A DNA stretch of 5,523 nt from an uncultured Campylobacteraceae bacterium (GTDB taxonomy: Bacteria > Campylobacterota > Campylobacteria > Campylobacterales > Arcobacteraceae), in contig CAJXPH010000193.1 in assembly GCA_913057765.1 (NCBI GenBank), positions 1 to 5,523 of the forward strand. The letters are read 5' to 3'. Under the pieces are notes generated by a model. That model ran no database searches and was not told where the DNA came from. It saw only the letters and a list, made by a program, of their open reading frames with translations. This document shows, in pieces, positions 1-5,497 of the stretch. Position 1 is the stretch's first letter, and each line of letters opens with the position of its first letter. Both the position numbers and the translations under genes were made by a program.

Positions 1-49
1 ACGAGATCCTCTCTGGTCTCGTGGGCTCGGAGATGTGTATAAGAGACAG
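1..49 (+). other. Residual Illumina Nextera i7-side adapter
   Basis: This is not biological sequence. In order it holds the tail of the P7 oligo (ACGAGAT, 1-7), an 8-base index (CCTCTCTG, 8-15, which I recall as Nextera i7 index N708), the read-2 primer part (GTCTCGTGGGCTCGG, 16-30) and the 19-bp Tn5 mosaic end (AGATGTGTATAAGAGACAG, 31-49). The genome begins at base 50. Its presence means reads were assembled without adapter trimming, and that the break in the gene starting at 1225 is technical. Confidence 0.98.
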
Positions 50-1225
50 TCTTTTTACCGCTAACTTTATAAATTCACTTCTATTAACTAAAGAGGTTGA
101 ATCAATCCAAGATTTTCCTTGAACCCACCCTTTTACACTTGGGGGATTAAATAAATCTTGTCCTAATTTTTTTGCTGTTCTAGTTATAAACTTATAATCT
201 TTTTGTTTAGGTTTAATATTCAAACTCTTAATTAATGAAGCAATTAATTCAACGGGAGATTTAATCATATTTCCCATATTTTCTTCTGCCCAAAAATCTT
301 TTGATAAAAGTAAGCTTTTCATTAATATTGAAATATCATAATTACTTTTTCTAAATATCAAAGCCAATCTCTCAACTTCACTAATATTAAATTTTTCGTT
401 TATAAACTCTTTATATAATTTTTGAACAATAAACTTAGAGGTCTGTTCTTGTTTTAAAACTATATTTATAATGTCACTTCCATCAAAATTTCCAACATGT
501 TTTTTAAAAATCTTTTTATCATTATCATGATGCTTTTTAACTAATTTAAAAGTAGCTTTTTTTCTATTAACTCTAAGTCCAGTAAAAGACCTTGCAGCTT
601 CTTTTATATCATTTTCAGTATAGTTGCCCTCACCTAAAGTAAATAGTTCTAAAAGTTCTCTTGCGTAGTTTTCATTTGGATGAGTTTTTTTGTTTGAATT
701 ACTATCTAAATAGACTAACATTGCCATATCTGTTGAACTCTTATGTAAAAGTTCATCAAATTTTCCTAAAGCATATTTTCTATAAAGCATATTTTGTTCA
801 AACATCATATAAGGTGATTTAACAACCTTATATTCACTTGTAAAGTGGTTATGCCAAAAAAGAGTCATTCTTTCTCTAAAAGAAAAAGCGGAATTAAAAA
901 TCATCTCATACCACCATACTCTTATTTCTTCCATCTTCTTGTTTCTTTTTTTTCTTAAATCTTTTTTTTCTTCCCGTGATAATTCTTTAAATTTTCCATT
1001 AAAAATAGAAGTTTCTTTTATATTTCGAGGTTCCCTAAAAAGATCTTTTGATCTAGCTTTCTTTATTAAAAAATCTATAGCTTCTTCTTTTGAGAATTTT
1101 TGAAATTTAAGTAAATCACTTTTTGTATATCCAAAAGAAGTACGATTTAATAAGTGTTTTGTTTCATCTAAAGTTAAAGAGAATGCGGAATAAGAAAGGA
1201 TTAAAAGAAAAAATATCAAACGCAT
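50..1225 (-). CDS. DUF1800 family secreted protein, 3' end cut off by the contig end
   Basis: A continuous minus-strand frame of 392 codons starts at ATG 1223-1225 and stays open to the adapter at base 50, so the C-terminus and stop are missing. The biochemical function of DUF1800 (PF08811) is not established, and I assign none. Residues 1-16 form a short Sec signal peptide: Arg at position 2, a hydrophobic core, and a likely A-F-S cleavage site, so the product is probably exported. Family motifs follow in order: HLLNRTSFG (24-32), ERMTLFWHNHF (118-128), YLDSNSNKK (172-180), NENYARELLELFTLG (184-198), SFTG (213-216), HHDNDKKIF (232-240), KSPVELI (322-328) and LGQDLFNPPSVKGW (354-367). A very basic stretch lies at about 80-99. 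AAGGAG ends 5 nt before the ATG, which supports this start. Family members are usually about 450-600 aa and are often encoded next to a DUF1501 protein. That partner, if present, would lie beyond the left edge. It has its own promoter and is insulated from uraA by a terminator. Confidence 0.9.
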
Positions 1226-1230
1226 AAAAA

Positions 1231-1236
1231 CTCCTT
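1231..1236 (-). promoter_or_regulatory. Shine-Dalgarno site of the DUF1800 gene
   Basis: AAGGAG on the minus strand lies 5 nt before the ATG at 1223-1225. It is a strong site and fixes the start, directly ahead of the signal peptide. Confidence 0.85.
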
Positions 1237-1251
1237 GAAGTTTAAAAGTCT

Positions 1252-1257
1252 ATTATA
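1252..1257 (-). promoter_or_regulatory. Probable -10 box for the DUF1800 gene
   Basis: A perfect TATAAT on the minus strand, preceded by TTG, lies 26 nt upstream of the ATG and just downstream of the uraA terminator. No good -35 is seen at 16-18 nt; TTCACA lies 15 nt upstream. Weak or absent -35 boxes are typical of Campylobacterota sigma-70 promoters. The predicted transcript would have a leader of about 20 nt. Confidence 0.6.
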
Positions 1258-1283
1258 CAATTGTGAGGTTAATGTGAATTTAA

Positions 1284-1315
1284 TAGAAAAAGATAAAGGG
1301 GAAATCCCTTTATCT
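1284..1315 (-). terminator. Intrinsic terminator of uraA
   Basis: Read on the minus strand, a perfect 10-bp stem (AGATAAAGGG pairing with CCCTTTATCT, 1291-1315) closes a 5-nt loop and is followed by TTTTCTATT, a U-rich tail. The first stem base is the second base of the uraA TAG stop (1314-1316), so hairpin and stop codon overlap. The plus-strand reading lacks a T-tract, so it should work only for uraA. Confidence 0.88.
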
Positions 1316-2564
1316 ATATAAGTTCATCTTCTTTTCTAGCTTGTGGCAAAATAAGGTTTAATATAATACCTGTAATTGCTCCAAGCCCAATTCCTGAAAA
1401 TGGAACTCCTCCAAAGTTAAATGTCATACCACCAATTGAAAATACAAGAATCATAGAAACAATCACTAAATTTCTAGGACAATTAAAATCTACATTTGCT
1501 CTTGTCAAAGTTGAAATACCAATACTTGCAATAATTCCAAATAAAAGTAACATGATTCCACCCATTACTGGAACTGGAATGGTTGCCAGTAAACCACCTA
1601 ATTTTCCAACAAATGCTAAAACTATTGCAGCAATTGCAGCCCAAGTCATAATTGCAGGATTAAAAGCTTTTGTAACTGTAACAGCACCGGTAACTTCAGA
1701 ATACGTTGTATTTGGTGGACCACCAAATAATGAAGCAATTGAAGTTGCTAATCCATCACCAAGAAGTGTATTTTTTAAACCTGGCTTCTTAAGATAATCT
1801 TGTTTTGTAACATTTGATATTGCTAACATATCACCAATATGTTCAATAGCTGGGGCAATTGCAATTGGAAGAATAAAGATAATTGCTTGCCAGTTAAATT
1901 CAGGAGCTGTAAAACTTGGCATTGCAAACCATGCTGCATTTGCCACTGAAGAAAAATCAATTATTCCATAAAATAATGCAACAGTATAACCAACAACAAT
2001 ACCCCCTAAAATCGGAACTAATTTAAAAATTCCTTTTCCTAGAAGTGAAATAAAGACAGTTGTAAATAAAGCAATCATAGATATTACAATAGCTTGTTCA
2101 AAAGGTACCAATTGAATAGAACCATCACCTGTTTTTCCCATAGCCATAAATACTGCAACTGGAGATAAAATAAGTCCAATTGACATAATTACAGGTCCAA
2201 CAACAATCGCGGGAAGTAATTTATGTAAAAAATTATCGCCTTTTAATCTAATCAAAAAACTAAGTGCAATATATAATAATCCAGCAGCAACTAATCCAGA
2301 CATAGTTGCTGCAATTCCCCAAGTTTTAACACCATGTGAAATAGGAGCAATAAAAGCAAAAGATGAAGCAAGGAAAATTGGAGGTACAGCACCTCTATTT
2401 ACAAATTGAAATACTAGTGTACCAATACCAGCGGTAAACAACGCAACATTTGGGTCAAGTCCAGTCAAAATTGGTACAAGTACTAATGCACCAAAAGCAA
2501 CAAACAGAAACTGAATACCTAAGATAGAGTCTCTAACTCTAAAGTTATAATCTGTGGGTTTCAT
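1314..2564 (-). CDS. uraA: Uracil permease, NCS2 family (UraA type)
   Basis: A 416-aa inner-membrane transporter of the nucleobase:cation symporter-2 family, expected to import uracil with protons. The length and hydrophobic profile fit the 14-segment UraA fold. The signature regions are EHIGD (241-245) followed by GDGLATSIASLFGGPPNTTYSE (269-290). E241 and E290 fall at exactly the residue numbers of the two uracil-binding glutamates of E. coli UraA. Position 245, which is His in E. coli UraA, is Asp here; I believe EHIGD is common in one bacterial subgroup. Xanthine as an additional or alternative substrate cannot be excluded from sequence. The ATG at 2562-2564 follows AAGAGGA with about 4 nt spacing, and the protein begins with the usual family N-terminus (YNFRVRDSILGIQFLF). 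The gene is divergent from upp, which uses the imported uracil, and this supports the uracil assignment. It ends in its own terminator. No PyrR-type attenuator leader is visible; the predicted leader is only about 20-25 nt. Confidence 0.92.
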   Translation of the reverse strand: MKPTDYNFRVRDSILGIQFLFVAFGALVLVPILTGLDPNVALFTAGIGTLVFQFVNRGAVPPIFLASSFAFIAPISHGVKTWGIAATMSGLVAAGLLYIALSFLIRLKGDNFLHKLLPAIVVGPVIMSIGLILSPVAVFMAMGKTGDGSIQLVPFEQAIVISMIALFTTVFISLLGKGIFKLVPILGGIVVGYTVALFYGIIDFSSVANAAWFAMPSFTAPEFNWQAIIFILPIAIAPAIEHIGDMLAISNVTKQDYLKKPGLKNTLLGDGLATSIASLFGGPPNTTYSEVTGAVTVTKAFNPAIMTWAAIAAIVLAFVGKLGGLLATIPVPVMGGIMLLLFGIIASIGISTLTRANVDFNCPRNLVIVSMILVFSIGGMTFNFGGVPFSGIGLGAITGIILNLILPQARKEDELI

Positions 2565-2567
2565 ACG

Positions 2568-2574
2568 TCCTCTT
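2568..2574 (-). promoter_or_regulatory. Shine-Dalgarno site of uraA
   Basis: AAGAGGA on the minus strand lies 3 nt before the ATG at 2562-2564 (GAGG-to-ATG spacing of about 4). It supports the chosen uraA start. Confidence 0.7.
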
Positions 2575-2593
2575 AATAATTAAAAATTTGACA

Positions 2594-2599
2594 ATAATA
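2594..2599 (-). promoter_or_regulatory. Probable -10 box of uraA
   Basis: TATTAT on the minus strand (within GATATTATTG) lies 29 nt upstream of the uraA ATG. The best upstream element at the right distance is a weak T-rich stretch within CTGGTTTAACC. This would place the small palindrome at 2609-2619 between the -10 and -35 positions of uraA. The assignment is made by eye and is tentative. Confidence 0.45.
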
Positions 2600-2608
2600 T
2601 CCAAAGTA

Positions 2609-2619
2609 TGGTTAAACCA
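2609..2619. repeat. Small palindrome in the uraA-upp divergent promoter region
   Basis: TGGTTAAACCA is an 11-bp perfect inverted repeat with 5-bp arms around one central A. It lies between the proposed promoters of the divergent uracil transport and salvage genes. It could be half or all of an operator for a shared regulator, but such short AT-rich palindromes also occur by chance. I do not recognise it as a known operator. Confidence 0.35.
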
Positions 2620-2654
2620 GTGTAAATTAATATGTAATTTATAAGCAATTTTTA

Positions 2655-2660
2655 GATAAT
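2655..2660 (+). promoter_or_regulatory. Probable -10 box of upp
   Basis: GATAAT, preceded by TTTTTA and an upstream T-rich tract (AATTTATAAGCAATTTTT), lies 35 nt before the upp ATG. The layout, T-runs followed by TAGATA-type sequence and no -35 box, resembles the promoter proposed for the DUF423 operon in this same window. A TTGACA at 2588-2593 has no convincing -10 at 16-18 nt. Confidence 0.5.
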
Positions 2661-2695
2661 ATATATTCATAACAACCAAAATAATAGGATATATT

Positions 2696-3319
2696 ATGTA
2701 TAAAGAAAGTACAAATGTAGTTGTAAAACATTTAGTAAATAGATTAAGAGATGTTAGAACTGCCTCAAACGAATTCAGACTTACAATTGAAGAAATTTCA
2801 CGAATTATTGCAGCAGAAGCATTAACTGATTTTCCAACAGTAACACAGAATATTAATACTTGGCAAGGACCACTAGATGTTCAAATGCTAGAGGTTCAAA
2901 AGCTTGTTTTAGTTCCAATTCTAAGAGCTGGAGAACCAATGCTTACAGGAATTCTAAAAACTTTACCATATGCAAGAAGTGGTTTTTTAGCTATGAAAAG
3001 AGATGAAGAAACTTCTGAGTCAAAATTATTTTATGAAAACATTCCTTCACTAAAAGATAAAACAGTTTTATTATTAGACCCAATGGTAGCAACGGGAGGT
3101 TCTTTAATTGATGGAATCGATTTCCTAAAATCAAAAGGTGCAAAAAAGATTTTATCATTAAATGTTTTAGGAGCACCAGAAGGAATTAAAAGAGTTCAGG
3201 ATGCACATCCAGATGTAGATATTTATATTGCTCAAATTGACGAAAGATTAGATGAAAGTAATTACATTAGACCTGGTCTTGGAGATGCAGGAGATAGAGC
3301 TTTTAATACAAACGAATAA
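2696..3319 (+). CDS. upp: Uracil phosphoribosyltransferase
   Basis: A 207-aa cytosolic enzyme converting uracil and PRPP to UMP and pyrophosphate, the key step of uracil salvage. The length is typical (about 208 aa). The PRPP loop VLLLDPMVATGGS is at 124-136, with D128 beginning the signature. The uracil-recognition C-terminus YIRPGLGDAGDR is at 190-201. The N-terminal VVVKHLVNRLRDVRTASNEFR (8-28) and VPILRAGEPM (73-82) are also family hallmarks; the latter usually reads ILRAGLGM, so GEPM is a mild local variation. AGGA (2686-2689), 6 nt before the ATG, supports the start. It lies divergent from uraA, so import and metabolic trapping of uracil are encoded together. Its TAA stop directly abuts the stop codon of the convergent epimerase-like gene. 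No intrinsic terminator is evident there, so the transcript probably ends inside the neighbouring gene. Confidence 0.96.
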   Translation: MYKESTNVVVKHLVNRLRDVRTASNEFRLTIEEISRIIAAEALTDFPTVTQNINTWQGPLDVQMLEVQKLVLVPILRAGEPMLTGILKTLPYARSGFLAMKRDEETSESKLFYENIPSLKDKTVLLLDPMVATGGSLIDGIDFLKSKGAKKILSLNVLGAPEGIKRVQDAHPDVDIYIAQIDERLDESNYIRPGLGDAGDRAFNTNE

Positions 3320-4081
3320 TTAAAAATCTAAAGGGTTTGGATATTTATATCTAAATCCTAACTTTTCAATTTTACTTCCATCTACAATTCTATTTTTATA
3401 CACTTTCTCATTTTCAAATATTGATTCTTTAAAATCATATTTTTTTGCATTTATTAAATATACTTCTTTTCTATTTGGATGTAGTGGAGCACATAAATTA
3501 AAAATTCCTTTTAAATCATTTTCTATTATAAACAACGTTGCATCAAGTACATCATCTCTATGTATATAATTTACTTTTACATTTGCACTATCTAAAACTT
3601 TTCCTGAGAAATATTTACCAGCAATTCTATTGTATCCCATGAGTCCTGCACATCTAAAAATCACATCTGTTTGTGTTTTTATTAATTCTTCGGCATCAAA
3701 AACTATTTTTGAAATTGGATTATTAATTTTTAAACTCTCTTTTAAAATTAAATCAACATCTGGATAAATAGATGTTGAACTTATAAAAAATATTTTTTTT
3801 ATTTTTGATTTAGATATTGAAGTATAGATTTTTTCTAAGAAGTATAAATAATCTTTAAATTTAGAAGGTGGAAAATTTATAAATAAGTAATCAGTATCCA
3901 GTAGTTTATCTAGATTATCAAATTCTTCTTCATTTAATAAATAAGGGGAATAACCCTCATCTATTAATTCTTTTTCTTTTTGCCTATCTCTAGTAGATAC
4001 TTTAACTAAAAAATCATTCTTTAGTTTTTTAGCTAATGCAAGACCAAGCCAACCAGTACCTAAAATAGAGAAAGTTTTCAT
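3320..4081 (-). CDS. NAD(P)-binding epimerase/dehydratase-family protein (YeeZ-like atypical SDR)
   Basis: A 253-aa predicted cytosolic Rossmann-fold protein of the extended/atypical short-chain dehydrogenase group. The dinucleotide-binding loop GTGWLGLALA (8-17; G8, G10, G13) follows the first beta strand at the very N-terminus. SSTSIYP (101-107), FRCAGLMGY (142-150), NYIHRDDVLDA (171-181) and FNLCAPLHPNRKEVY (194-208) match the pattern of E. coli YeeZ and related proteins. The canonical YxxxK catalytic pair is absent: where it would be expected the sequence reads IVFDAEEL. The substrate is therefore unknown and a classical epimerase reaction is doubtful. It is the third gene of an operon. 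Its ATG overlaps the TAA of the upstream channel gene (TAATG), and no strong Shine-Dalgarno precedes it, so translation probably depends on coupling. The 3' end abuts upp tail to tail. Confidence 0.82.
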   Translation of the reverse strand: MKTFSILGTGWLGLALAKKLKNDFLVKVSTRDRQKEKELIDEGYSPYLLNEEEFDNLDKLLDTDYLFINFPPSKFKDYLYFLEKIYTSISKSKIKKIFFISSTSIYPDVDLILKESLKINNPISKIVFDAEELIKTQTDVIFRCAGLMGYNRIAGKYFSGKVLDSANVKVNYIHRDDVLDATLFIIENDLKGIFNLCAPLHPNRKEVYLINAKKYDFKESIFENEKVYKNRIVDGSKIEKLGFRYKYPNPLDF

Positions 4082-4083
4082 TA
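4079..4083 (-). other. TAATG stop/start overlap coupling channel and epimerase-like genes
   Basis: The channel stop TAA (4081-4083) and the next ATG (4079-4081) share one base. The preceding bases are only A-rich (AAAGAAAAAAGAA) with no good Shine-Dalgarno, so termination-reinitiation is the likely way the downstream gene is translated. Confidence 0.75.
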
Positions 4084-4881
4084 TTCTTTTTTCTTTAAGT
4101 CTTGTACTTCTTCTCTTAAAGCTTTTATTTCAGTAAGTAATAAATCCAATTTAAGATGATCTTCGTGCATTTCTTCTTTCATATCTGCTTCTTGAAGTTT
4201 TTGCATTTCGCCAATAATAACTGCAACAAAAAGATTAAAAAATACAAATGCTGCAATAATTACAAATGAAACAAAATAGACCCATGCCCAAGAATGAAGT
4301 GTCATTGCTTCATACATAACATCGGTCCAATCTTCAAAGGTAAGTACTCTAAACAATGTAAGCATTGATACTAAGAAGTCTTTCCATAAGCCTGAAGGTA
4401 ATTCACTAAAATAAAAGTTTCCTACAATTGCATAGATATAAAAAATTATAAACATAAGTATAACAATATCAATAATAGAAGGAATAGCTTTAATAAGCAT
4501 ATCTATTATTGCTTTTAGTTCAGGTCGGGAAGTAAAGAGTCTTAAGACTCTAAATACTCTTAATACCCTTGCAATTGCAGCAAAACCTGATTGTTCTAAA
4601 GGTAAAAGAGTTACAACCACAATAACAAAATCAAATAGATTCCAACCATTTTTAAAGAAATTCATAAATTTCTTTTCTGCAACCATTTTAATTGCAAGTT
4701 CAAAAATAAAATACATTGTTACAAAATAATCGGCTAATTTTAAAAATATTGCGTAAGTAGTTTCAACTTCACCCATAGTTTTAAAACCAAGGACTGAAGC
4801 GTATGCAAGAATAATAATCGTTGTTAAATTAGAAAACCATTTAGCATCTCTTATTTCTTCGATTCTCTCCATCGTTGTCAT
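4081..4881 (-). CDS. Single-domain voltage-gated cation channel (NaChBac/BacNav-like, Ca2+-type filter)
   Basis: A 266-aa inner-membrane ion-transport protein (PF00520) expected to act as a homotetramer. Approximate segments are S1 17-37, S2 48-66 (FELAIK with counter-charge E61), S3 78-96 (WNLFDF, D84), S4 102-116, S5 133-155, pore 166-190 and S6 199-225. S4 carries arginines at every third position (R105, R108, R111, R114), so voltage sensing looks intact. The filter is T181-F-E-D-W-T-D187 within LTLFRVLTFEDWTDVMYEA. The BacNav filter is TLESWSM; the acidic residues at 184 and 187 match those put into NavAb to make the Ca2+-selective CavAb (TLDDWSD). Ca2+ or other divalent permeability is therefore likely, but inferred. 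Residues 245-262 form a heptad zipper (L245, L248, I252, L255, V259, L262), the tetramerising coiled coil of this family. AAGGA 8 nt upstream supports M1 over M4. It is the middle gene of the operon. Confidence 0.9.
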   Translation of the reverse strand: MTTMERIEEIRDAKWFSNLTTIIILAYASVLGFKTMGEVETTYAIFLKLADYFVTMYFIFELAIKMVAEKKFMNFFKNGWNLFDFVIVVVTLLPLEQSGFAAIARVLRVFRVLRLFTSRPELKAIIDMLIKAIPSIIDIVILMFIIFYIYAIVGNFYFSELPSGLWKDFLVSMLTLFRVLTFEDWTDVMYEAMTLHSWAWVYFVSFVIIAAFVFFNLFVAVIIGEMQKLQEADMKEEMHEDHLKLDLLLTEIKALREEVQDLKKKE

Positions 4882-4885
4882 ATAT

Positions 4886-5272
4886 TTAATCCTTGTAAAT
4901 TGAAATTGCTAATAAAACCCATGCAATAATTAATAAACTACCACCAATCGGAGTTATTGCACCTAATACTGGAATATTTAGAATAACTAAAAAATATAAT
5001 GAGAATGAAAATATAATCATTCCAACTAAAATAAGCCAAGAAGCAACTATTACTTTTTTTGAATCTGGTTTTAAATACATTATAAAAGAAGCTGCAAAAA
5101 GTCCTAAAGTATTATAAAAATGATATTCTACACCCGTATTATAAATTTTCATCATTGAATCATCTACTATAGTTTTTAAACCATGCGCACCAAAAGCACC
5201 AATTGCAATTGCCATTGCCATCATAATTGACGAAATAGTCAAAAAGAATCTAACATTTTTATTAAGAGTCAT
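4886..5272 (-). CDS. DUF423 family small membrane protein (YgdD-like)
   Basis: A 128-aa integral membrane protein with four predicted segments (about 10-27, 52-68, 72-95 and 102-125). The DUF423 (PF04241) signatures are GAFGAHGLK (25-33), TGVEYHFYNTLGL (46-58) and LGAITPIGGSLLIIAW (103-118). The family has no established biochemical function. The frame extends upstream to an ATG at 5366-5368. I chose ATG 5270-5272 because AGGA (5281-5284) lies 8 nt before it, because the resulting length fits the family (about 120-130 aa), and because the extra 32 residues are AT-driven low-complexity sequence containing the probable promoter. In the second motif N54 stands where I recall most members having His. 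It is the first gene of the operon; the channel ATG follows its stop after 4 bp, and the channel's Shine-Dalgarno (AAGGA) sits in its last two sense codons. Confidence 0.88.
   Translation of the reverse strand: MTLNKNVRFFLTISSIMMAMAIAIGAFGAHGLKTIVDDSMMKIYNTGVEYHFYNTLGLFAASFIMYLKPDSKKVIVASWLILVGMIIFSFSLYFLVILNIPVLGAITPIGGSLLIIAWVLLAISIYKD
4890..4894 (-). promoter_or_regulatory. Shine-Dalgarno of the channel gene, inside the DUF423 coding end
   Basis: AAGGA on the minus strand spans the final Lys-Asp codons of the DUF423 gene and lies 8 nt before the channel ATG. It favours M1 over the alternative M4 and indicates co-transcription and coupled translation. Confidence 0.75.
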
Positions 5273-5280
5273 ATATATAT

Positions 5281-5284
5281 TCCT
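5281..5284 (-). promoter_or_regulatory. Shine-Dalgarno that decides the DUF423 start
   Basis: CAGGA on the minus strand followed by an 8-nt AT spacer precedes ATG 5270-5272. No comparable site precedes the upstream in-frame ATG at 5366-5368, so the shorter protein is preferred. Confidence 0.75.
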
Positions 5285-5296
5285 GAGTTTTTTGGA

Positions 5297-5302
5297 ATTA
5301 TA
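5297..5302 (-). promoter_or_regulatory. Probable -10 box of the DUF423-channel-epimerase operon
   Basis: A perfect TATAAT on the minus strand, preceded by TTTTTTTAGA and further T-runs, lies 24 nt upstream of the DUF423 ATG. There is no evident -35; the T-tracts at roughly one-helical-turn spacing are the pattern known for Campylobacterota housekeeping promoters. If real, it rules out the longer DUF423 start, because transcription would begin downstream of that ATG. Confidence 0.6.
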
Positions 5303-5497
5303 TCTAAAAAAATTTAATAAAATTGAAAAAATTAATTTAATAACCAATATTAATATAAGTGAAATCATTATAATAATAATTTCTAGCTCTTATCTATAAT
5401 TGATTTTTGTTTATATGAAATAAGCAATACATATTTTCAAGTCACACAAATGTCATTTAATAATTTTTTATTGTGTTTTATCTAATATATTCATATG

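Larger units (their letters stand above)
5273..5497. other. Intergenic region at the right contig end; no gene seen
   Basis: These 225 bp are extremely AT-rich and hold the leader and promoter of the DUF423-channel-epimerase operon. No credible coding frame was found on either strand; the only frame of note is the spurious upstream extension of DUF423. A plus-strand TATAAT (5395-5400) and a TAATAT (5483-5488) behind T-runs could be promoters for a gene beyond the right edge, but with no gene visible this is a weak suggestion. Confidence 0.5.

Noticed and set aside
50..1225. DUF1800 gene as a truncated pseudogene
   Set aside because: The frame is intact over 392 codons and stops only where the sequencing adapter begins.
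1552..1797. Plus-strand 81-codon open frame
   Set aside because: It lies antisense within uraA, opposite the most conserved NCS2 motifs, has no recognisable protein features and is a shadow frame.
2588..2616. TTGACA (2588-2593) as a -35 box for a plus-strand promoter
   Set aside because: The hexamers at 16-18 nt (such as GTTAAA) match TATAAT at only 3 of 6 positions, and the T-tract/GATAAT site nearer upp fits better.
2991..3176. Minus-strand 61-codon open frame
   Set aside because: It lies antisense within upp across the PRPP loop, is Leu-rich from AT bias, and has no supporting context.
3269..3282. Inverted repeat AGACC-T-GGTCT near the upp 3' end as a terminator of the minus-strand operon
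   Set aside because: It has a one-base centre, no T-tract, and lies in codons for the conserved RPGLG motif, so coding constraint explains it.
3326..3365. Weak hairpin (GATAT-TT-ATATC with flanks) as a terminator for upp
   Set aside because: The stem is short, AT-only at its core, has a 2-nt loop and no T-tract immediately after it.
5444..5480. ACACAA ... TTGTGT inverted repeat near the right end
   Set aside because: Six-bp arms about 20 nt apart with an AT-rich interior give no convincing hairpin, and no gene is visible that it could serve.
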